Below are positions 57,044-64,000 of a DNA stretch of 64,000 bases, piece by piece; position 1 is the stretch's first letter, and each line of letters opens with the position of its first letter. Made by a program: the position numbers and the translations under genes. The DNA is from Physcia stellaris (lineage: Eukaryota > Ascomycota > Lecanoromycetes > Caliciales > Physciaceae): NCBI GenBank assembly GCA_018902385.1, contig JABSSW010000043.1, positions 124,001 to 188,000 on the forward strand, in the 5' to 3' direction. Below the pieces are notes generated by a model. The model was given only the letters and a program-made list of their open reading frames with translations, did no database searches and was not told the DNA's origin.

Positions 57044-58066
57044 ATGGAACTAAAAGACCTTTCTTGTAATTGGAAAAAACTGAGAGCAACCCTGGACGCT
57101 GGCACCTCGAGTCCAAAGCGTAAAGCCAGCACCGATATCCTCCAGCCTCAGCATAATGGCGTGAAGCGCCTCAAACTCGTTACTGCAGCATCATATCCTT
57201 CGAGGAACGTAGCGCTTCGGGAGTCACGCAGTATTGTGAAGATGGGGACCTCTCATTCCAAGCCGCCAGAGCCTGTCGTGGCCCCTTCAGCCTCACTTGC
57301 TCTTTGGGCCGAAGACAATGATATATCTGCTAAGGACCTAGCCGAAGCATATGGAAAATCGATGAAAAGCACATCTATACCCTCGTTACCTGACAGTGAG
57401 CCTGCTACCGAAAAGGTCAACGAAGGACTCTCCTCAACTGTAGAAGCAGGTAAATATATTGCTGTCGACTGTGAAATGGTTGGGGTCGGGCCTGACCCTG
57501 ACAATGACTCAGCCCTTGCTCGAGTTTCTGTCGTCAACTATCACGGCCATCAGCTATATGACTCTTATGTGTCACCGAAAGAGCCTGTCACTGATTACCG
57601 AACATTCGTATCTGGCATAACTTCGGAGCTACTGCGTTCTGCCAGGACTCTTGAGGCTGTCCAAGCCGATGTTGCCAAATTATTGGATGGAAGAATCTTA
57701 GTTGGACATTCGGTGCGAAGCGACCTAGACGCTTTGCTCCTCGGACACCCAAAGCGGGATATCAGGGATACAAGTCGCTATCCAGGCTTCCGTCAGTACT
57801 CTGCGGGCCGGACACCTGGGCTGAAGAAACTTGCAAAGGAAGTCCTTGGCGTTGATATCCAAGGCGGACAACATTCAAGTATCGAGGATGCGAGAGCCAC
57901 TATGCTGCTATTCAGAAAAGAGAGGACAGGCTTTGAATCTGAGCATGCCAAGAAATGGGGCTCATCTTCCAAAAATCAGTTAAGTCGAGATGGGACCAAC
58001 GACTCAGCAGGGACAAAGAGGAAAAGGAAGAAGAAGAAGAAGAAGAAGAAAACGCCCAAGGAATGA
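57044..58066 (+). CDS. REX4: RNA exonuclease 4
   Basis: DEDDh 3'-5' exonuclease involved in pre-rRNA processing. Intronless, 340 aa. A basic N-terminal region (about 1-135) precedes the exonuclease domain (about 140-295) with the catalytic residues in view: AVDCEMVGVG (D, E), LVGHSVRSDLDALL (D) and HSSIEDARATM (H, D). The substrate-side motif YDSYVSPKEPVTDYRTFVSG is typical. The tail is a run of Lys encoded by an AAG repeat (about 58025-58052), a likely nucleolar signal and a length-variable microsatellite. Confidence 0.95.
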   Translation: MELKDLSCNWKKLRATLDAGTSSPKRKASTDILQPQHNGVKRLKLVTAASYPSRNVALRESRSIVKMGTSHSKPPEPVVAPSASLALWAEDNDISAKDLAEAYGKSMKSTSIPSLPDSEPATEKVNEGLSSTVEAGKYIAVDCEMVGVGPDPDNDSALARVSVVNYHGHQLYDSYVSPKEPVTDYRTFVSGITSELLRSARTLEAVQADVAKLLDGRILVGHSVRSDLDALLLGHPKRDIRDTSRYPGFRQYSAGRTPGLKKLAKEVLGVDIQGGQHSSIEDARATMLLFRKERTGFESEHAKKWGSSSKNQLSRDGTNDSAGTKRKRKKKKKKKKTPKE

Positions 58067-58238
58067 GTACCTTGTAATGGACCAATGCCTGCAGGAAGGA
58101 GCATTATGCCTGTATGAAAAAGCATTATGACATTTAGTCTCAATCACCACGACGTACCGTGTCATAGGAATCTATCGCTTGCAACGCTTCAAGGAAAACC
58201 AGCAGGAGACACGAGCAGGGGGGTAACCACAAGGTTAA

Positions 58239-59787
58239 TTACAAAGGTATTTCCTCCAGCATCTCTATAGCTCCTTCACGCCCGGCTGTTATTATCACAT
58301 CACCTAACGTCTTGGTCTTGAAGCCTGCCTCACAATAGGTAAAATAATACTGAGTTTATGTCAGAGTTGGTTAAAACCTTCAGAGGTAGGAGCGACACAC
58401 TTGCCACTTGCGCCTGAATAGTTCAACGTCCTTCTCCGTCATATCTCCATGCTCTTGAAGCAATGCTGGCCTGATCTTGCCAGCAAAGCTTCTCTCGAAT
58501 TTTTCGCGCCAGAGCCTTAAAGTCTTCGCGTAGTGACCTCCAATGTTCAGGATCGCATCGACAACTAACGTACCTTCTGTCCCTTGCTCGATACTCGCTA
58601 CTAGCTGGCTTACTGTTGGTAGATGGCCGCCTGGAAAAATGTATTTCCTGATGAAGTCCTCGCCTTTTGAGTAGGCGGCGTACCTTGCTTCTGGCATGGT
58701 GATGCATTGAAAGACAGCAATACCACCTTGAGGCTTCAGCAGTCTATTCACGCAATCAAAGTATGTCTGAAGAAACTCTCGTCCAACAGCCTCCAGCATC
58801 TCGATGCTGACCAACTTGTCATAGAAACCATGGTCGGGCATTGGGAGAGCACGATAGTCACAGAGGAGAACTGTAATGCGATCCGAGTACCCTGCGGCCT
58901 CGATTCGTTGCTCCGCTAGCTCCTTTTGCTCTTTGCTTAAGGTAAGACTTGTAACCTTGCATCCTGTCTTCTTCACAGCGGCAATAGCAAAGCTACCCCA
59001 ACCGGTCCCTATTTCCAGCACGTGATCCGAGCCTTTAATCCTGGCTTGAGTGATAAAATATTGAAGCTTGGTGCCTTGGGCATCTTCTAGGGCTTCATGA
59101 GCGGCACCAGGGTAGGAGGATGATGACCATATTGGGCATGAGTAGGTCATATCTTTGGAGAGGAAAGCGGCGAACATAGCGTTGCTAATGTCGTAATGCG
59201 CAGAGACATTCAATTGCGAATTCGCAAGAGTGTTGGTACTACGGGCAACATTTGCAACGGTCGAAGCGATAGACGAAGTCAGGGTTGTAGCATTGGACAG
59301 GCGGGCGCGATTCAAGATGAAGATCTGGATATCTCAGTGTTCACGCTGAGCCATGACCAACGAAAGCCATACCTCAAAAAAAGCAACGAGGTCCGAACAG
59401 GAAAATTCGCCAAGCATGAAACTTTCTGCAAAGCCCTACAAGTTCGACATCAGCTACACATGCTTTCGCTCTCTACGTCGGAGACAGCTCCGTCTACGGC
59501 GGCACATCTCGACCAAGCGTTCCGCTCACCATATCCGCGAACAAAAGCACCCGCACCCAGAAAGCTTCCTTCAGGACCTTCAATTCTGCCCTTGGTGTCC
59601 CGTCTTTGACCTGTGGCGTGCCGCACACTATCCTTGCTCCGTCGCTATCCGTCACCAGGAGCTGGCCTACGGCGATGCGCTTGAAAAGACCCAGGACTGT
59701 ACTGCGTGATAAACGGACGAAGGGCTGCCAAGTGAATGAACCGGTATATGAACGGAACACGTCTAATGGGTATTTCAGAAGAGCCAT
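58239..59787 (-). CDS. cyclopropane-fatty-acyl-phospholipid synthase-like methyltransferase
   Basis: SAM-dependent methyltransferase acting on unsaturated acyl chains of phospholipids. Exons 59787-59530, 59435-59373, 59324-58401 and 58349-58239 sum to 1356 nt and give 451 aa. The N-terminal part has FADMGFAESFMLGEFSCSDL across exon 1-2. The catalytic domain begins with SAHYDISNAMFAAFLSKDMT, then the SAM loop VLEIGTGWGSFAIAAV and SLTLSKEQKELAE, and the bicarbonate-site style segment SIEMLEAVGREF. After GGHLPTVSQLVASIEQG comes a C-terminal part ending YYFTYCEAGFKTKTLGDVII. The enzyme is common in bacteria and patchy in eukaryotes; an ancient bacterial origin is likely but cannot be tested here. 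Confidence 0.88.
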
Positions 59788-61067
59788 TGCTCAGGGGAGG
59801 TAAGGGAGAAGAGAATGGGTTTTGGCAACCACTGCCCCACATCTAATGATGGCTTATTTGTGGGTGGAATGGATCCTTCAATGTTGGAAAACGCAAAGAT
59901 CAATTGACCTCACCCAACATCGCGTCGACTCCACACGCCACGGCAGGCACCGAAGTTCTGGCTGAGGAAGAACAATTCAGGTACGGCGGCGGAAGTGTCT
60001 ACGACGCCGAAAATAATAATGTACTTGTCACCACATGCAGGGATCATGCGAAATGCACTAAAAAACCCCTTGGTGGGGCTCAACCGCTCAAGGCAAAATG
60101 GATCGTCAAGTGAGCCGGAAGCGGCGTAACCCGGAAGCCGCCATCCCGCCGTGCCCGTCTAACCCTGACCCTTTGCATTACCCTAACTATCAACCATGAC
60201 CATTGATCATTTTTATTCAACAAGGACAGCGGTCGAGAACTCTATGTGTGTGCTCGTGTATGCGTTGGCAGGCTGACGATCAAGCACGTGCTCTTCGAGT
60301 GTAGGAAGCTGGAAGAGCTTCGATAAGGCCTATGGATCGATGAGATCCGAAAAGCGAAATGTGGGGAGTTGAGAAACTGGTGGATGTACGGGGTACTGAC
60401 CAAGCCGGCCAGTCTGAAGAAAGCGGCGAAATTAATAAAAAAAATCCGAGCTTATTGGCTATTTCAGATTTTTAAACGAAGACGACCAGGAATAAAGGTT
60501 GCGTAAGAAGTGCATTGGAATGGAGAATTTCATACAGAAAGGGAGTTAGGGGAGGCCATGAGGGTGATGGTGCTTGAAGTCGCCTGCTCGAACGGTATAA
60601 TAATACACCAAAGGGTAAATCAGTTTGTATAGAGCCAAGAATCTCCTAGAGGTGATTGGCTCGGTCAGTCTTGAGCCGCATGACAGCCATTGATCAATAT
60701 ATGTACTACAGTTGGAGTCATTGATAGATCCTCCCAGACTATTCCAGTGAGCTGCATCTCCAATAGGCACATCTTGGATGAATCATTTGTAGTAGCGTTG
60801 ATGCACTCATGTAATCAACCCCTGCACTCGTTGTTTTATACTGAAGGAATCTACCACAGATCTGATGGATCTTTGATCTGTGGTATTAGAACCTTACCCA
60901 TATGTACTCTTGGTGCTGGATGTGCCGTTGCTCGAGTCCTACTACTCCAGAGCTTTAACGAGAACCTCAATATACATGTACACAAAATTCCACGAGGAGA
61001 ATGTCCTCGCCAAGAGATCTTGACCCCCTTTTCATTTGGAAATGATTAAAAGGGCTAGCGCAGCACC
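59788..61067. other. intergenic with LINE remnant
   Basis: 1.28 kb between the methyltransferase start and the URK1 stop (both minus). Contains the retrotransposon relic below. The rest shows no gene. Confidence 0.5.
60235..60495 (+). mobile_element. 3' end relic of a LINE (Tad1-like) retrotransposon
   Basis: In the frame starting at 60273 the text reads IKHVLFECRKLEELR, a stop (TAA at 60324), then GLWIDEIRKAKCGELRNWW and SLKKAAKLIKKI. After a shift near the A8 run around 60440 it continues LIGYFRFLNEDDQE and ends with TAA at 60493-60495. This is the pattern of the C-terminus of fungal LINE reverse-transcriptase/RNase H polyproteins (a zinc-knuckle-like HVLFEC and a final FR motif). The piece is 5'-truncated and inactive. 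Confidence 0.6.
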
Positions 61068-62700
61068 TCAGCAGCCAAAATACCTCTTCTCGATCCACCT
61101 CTCCTCGTTGTCCTCCACAAGACCCCCAACCACAGCCTTCACACCTGGAAACACCTTCGTAAGTCTCTTCACACCCATCTTTCCCGCAAAAAGAGTGACG
61201 AATACGATCTTTTCCTCCTTCACCCCGTGATCAACCAGAACCTTGACCGCCATGAGCGCTGCGCCTCCACTGGACATCTGTGTGTCAAGCACCAATACTC
61301 CCGCATGTTCCTCAATATCAGGAGGGAGTTGATTGAAGTGTAGCTCCGGTTCACCGGTGCGGTAATTAGTCTGAATCAAAATTCGCCCTGTTTGACTGTC
61401 GGGGATTATTCGCTTTAGTCCGGTTTCAAGACAGCTGCCGCCGCGAAGGATGACGACTGCAGAGATGGGCGATGGTAGACGAAGTCCATGGTAAGGAAGG
61501 GAGAGTGGCGTCAAGACTGTGGTGGGGCTGCAGTTGAGGGTTTCCATTGCCCTGAAAAGGCATTAGCGCCATATGTAGAGAAAGTTTTTGAGGTCGACTA
61601 AATAGATTTAGGGAAACTCGGGGTCCTCACCGGTCGACCAGGAGCGTAGTTATCCTGTTGAAGTAGAAGTTGAAATCCACATCATCTGTCATCGGATCCT
61701 GCAATATCGTAGTCATGCCCATGAACTGCTTGGTTTGCTTCATAAGCAGGACGTTTGCGGAAAACGGCTCCTCTTTCACCTCCTGCCCGAGCCTTTTGAG
61801 ATCCTCCCTGTGCATTCTCGACTTCTCTGCCAACGTCCTTTGGACATGCTTGACAATCATATCGATGGCTACACTGTTTTGCATTCCCCGTGGGACAATG
61901 ATGTCTAACATTTTTCTCAGCTTCGTCCTCAAGTTCTTGTTTGCCAAGCAGACACCCTACCTGCACACTTCCGCTGTGGTTGGACGTAGCGCTCAAAGTT
62001 GGGTTTTACATAAGCAATCCATTGCTTAATACAACCTTCAATGTCTCTACCCCTGTCCTTCACGTCGCGAGTGACTTGCTTAATCTCAGCATCAGTCAAG
62101 AGTTCACGGGCAATAGACCTCTGATCGATCATTGACTTACTTCGTCTGGCAAGGCATAAATCCGCATCCGCTTCAGTGAAGATCCTCATATCCAGCAAAT
62201 CCAGTATTCGTTGATCATACAACGCATATATACCTTCCAGTATGAGAACATGAGGCGAATAGATAGGAGTCGTTCGTTCTTGGCGTTGGTGGTCTTCAAA
62301 TGAATACACTGGAATGTCCGCACGTCGGCTTGACAGAGATCAGAACAACGAGCGGAAGCAAGGAGCAGAACGCAACAGACATACCCTCGCTTCAGATCTC
62401 TCAATTGCTCGACGAGAAGATCAAAGTCAATCGCTTCGGGCGAGTCTAAGTCATATTCGTTCTGGTGTGCTAGCGTATGTTGATCTGGGGTCAAGACCTT
62501 GTAATATGAGTCCTAAGATAACATTAGCCTGGGTAGATTTGATCCGGAAGAAGACATGCCATAGAGAGGATGACAACCCATGGTAGATTTAAAGAAGACA
62601 CTATCTTCAGGGCCAGAGAAGTCTTGCCTGATCCAGAACTCCCTGCGACCCCAATGATACTAGTGTCTGCCCAGGGTGGAGAGTAGTGGGCTTGATTCAT
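61068..62700 (-). CDS. URK1: uridine kinase with C-terminal uracil phosphoribosyltransferase-like domain
   Basis: Pyrimidine salvage enzyme that phosphorylates uridine and cytidine. Exons 62700-62560, 62512-62385, 62328-62141, 62074-61961, 61904-61631 and 61551-61068 total 1329 nt and give 442 aa. The kinase domain has the P-loop GVAGSSGSGKTSLAL, WVVILSMDSYYKVL, SPHVLILEGIYALYDQRILD and ITRDVKDRGRDIEGCIKQW. The UPRT-like domain (about 230-442) has VDRAMETLNCSPTTVLTP, GGSCLETGLKRIIPD, HFNQLPPDIEEHAGVLVLDT and QMSSGGAALMAVKVL. Intron 1 has a GC donor (ATG|GCATGT) with branch point CTAAT; it is required to make LSMDSYYK. The PRPP loop (DTQMSSGG) departs from the active UPRT form. Confidence 0.94.
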
Positions 62701-63404
62701 CACGACAATATAATAGCAGAATGGACTCGTTGAATATCATATGAAAAAGGCCATCGTGCTTTCATCAAGTCGCCTTCGGCATCCAGTGGAATAGGCAAAG
62801 ACGTGTGAACCTTTCTAATCCGCCGTCATGGTCAGCTCTTAGGAGCAGTGTTGCGATTGAAGGAGAGATGGTCGATTAGGTAATTAACTTATACCACGCT
62901 AGATCTAATGTGATATTAAGTTGACTGAGTGATCGTTTGGCATCTGTATCTGGTAGACATAGAGTAGGCGTACATTATAAAACAGTCGCTGTATGGGGCT
63001 TGTAATGTTGAAAACTTTTGAAATGACTTGAGAGGAAGCATTCTGATTTATCTCACCTGGGTCCAAGATGTCTATTATTCGACCTCAAACCCAAAACAGG
63101 GGATTGTGTCACTACAGGGATAGCCAGGCTTCCGGGACAACATAAGATCAATCAACAGTAAAGTACATGAATACATGTAAGTTCATGGTGATGAAGTCTC
63201 GAACGGGAGAGGCAGTCCGGCCCGACTCCCGGCTTCCGTTAGCATACTCCTACGTGCTGAAGAGAGGGACTCTTCATTTAACGCTTCATTTACAGGCTCT
63301 ACGGGCACATCATTCTTCATGACTACGCTTCTGATCCATCCAGCTTGGAGGATTTAGTTCTTGCACCACATGGCACAGATGTAGTCCTTGATAGAGATTC
63401 AAAA
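62701..63404. other. divergent region between URK1 and GID8
   Basis: 704 bp, longer than the other divergent promoters here. It may hold untranslated leader exons of GID8. No gene recognised. Confidence 0.4.
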
Positions 63405-64000
63405 ATGGTAGGTCTCTCCTGCTCATGTCTGACATTATTTCACAGTATCTGACCGACTTGTAAGACATCCTCAACTGCATCTACTGCCACTCCAACCCTA
63501 CATCCTTTCGAACGGCGCGTGGATGAAGTCAAAATATCCAAACAGTAAGTTTTTGTATCTACGTCTACTTGTCCATCTTTGGTGGCTTCAAATGATGTGT
63601 CAAATTCAAGTTGGGAATCTCTCCGAATCCCCTGTAGAGAAATAGAAACTTGTGTATCTGAATCAGGACCTCAACAAAAGTTCCGCTTGCCTTCGTATAA
63701 CTCGGAAAAGTGCACTGACATCTTACAATTTTACAGTGACCTCAATTCCGTCGTCATGGATTATCTTATCAGCGAGGGCTATCCCGAAGCGGCCGCAAAA
63801 TTCGCTACCGAGGCGAATCTGAGCCCCAAAGTCGATATGGACTCGATCAATCAAAGGGTGGAGATACGTAATTTGATCTTCGAGGGCGATATCAAAACTG
63901 CGATTGAAAAGATCAACGACCTGAACCCCCAAGTAGGTATCCAATACCCGACGCAGCTCCATTTTCTGGTGGTTACACCGTGCGATGATTAGCTTTGTTC
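63405..64000 (+). CDS. GID8: GID/CTLH ubiquitin ligase subunit Gid8, partial (runs off the window)
   Basis: Scaffold subunit of the GID E3 ligase that degrades gluconeogenic enzymes. Visible exons are 63405-63407 (the ATG alone), 63465-63544 and 63737-63932; a GTAGGT donor follows and the rest lies beyond 64000. Joined, these give 93 codons: a short Thr/Ser-rich start, HPFERRVDEVKISKHDLNSV, then the LisH motif VVMDYLISEGYPEAAAKFAT and the beginning of CTLH (VEIRNLIFEGDIKTAIEKIN). The start exon is inferred: the frame has a stop just before the acceptor at 63464, and ATG|GTAGGT is the nearest usable upstream donor with an ATG. Confidence 0.82.

Noticed and set aside
60145-60200. Telomere-like CCCTAAC/TAACCCT fragments
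   Set aside because: Only isolated hexamer-like pieces, not a tandem array.

Overview
The window is nuclear DNA from a filamentous ascomycete (Pezizomycotina). Genes sit close together on both strands and are split by short introns, mostly about 45-110 nt, with GTRNGY-type donors, CTRAY-like branch points and CAG/TAG acceptors. Nearly every product is a conserved fungal housekeeping protein. I could not fix the order. A repeated intron (see below) would fit Dothideomycetes, but that is only a hint.

Layout, left to right. 0.1-9 kb: a gephyrin-like molybdenum-cofactor enzyme (cnxE), V-ATPase c'' (VMA16), TFIIA small subunit (TOA2), a TMEM42-like transporter, exocyst EXO84 and TOM20. 10-20 kb: a large disordered fungal protein, NOP53, the Rab GTPase YPT6, the IPC-synthase subunit KEI1 and a small GPI-type wall protein. 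21-33 kb: a GILT-like protein, sulfite reductase beta (MET5), ESF1, deoxyhypusine hydroxylase (LIA1) and RPA12. 33-50 kb: the cohesin loader SCC2/MIS4, a secreted protein of unknown function, URB1 and an external EF-hand NADH dehydrogenase (NDE). 51-64 kb: an F-box protein, a TMEM19-like membrane protein, complex I NUO-21 (NDUFS4), ATP synthase f (ATP17), REX4, a cyclopropane-fatty-acid-synthase-like methyltransferase, a LINE remnant, uridine kinase (URK1) and the start of GID8.

I rebuilt about 61 introns by hand, and in most genes the exon lengths sum to an exact multiple of three. Four genes cannot be read through without a one-base correction: the disordered protein (two sites), the GPI protein, URB1 and nuo-21. 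Four of the five sites are short homopolymers that look one base too short, so assembly error is the first explanation.

I see no biosynthetic gene cluster, CRISPR array, rRNA or convincing tRNA. Five genes serve ribosome production (NOP53, ESF1, RPA12, URB1, REX4). Respiratory genes are also frequent (TOM20, NDE, nuo-21, ATP17), and nuo-21 and ATP17 share a 241-bp divergent promoter with a CCAAT box. The most unusual signal is the fourth intron of the NDE gene: it folds into a nested hairpin and has a diverged second copy about 440 bp downstream, outside the gene, as expected for an introner-like element.
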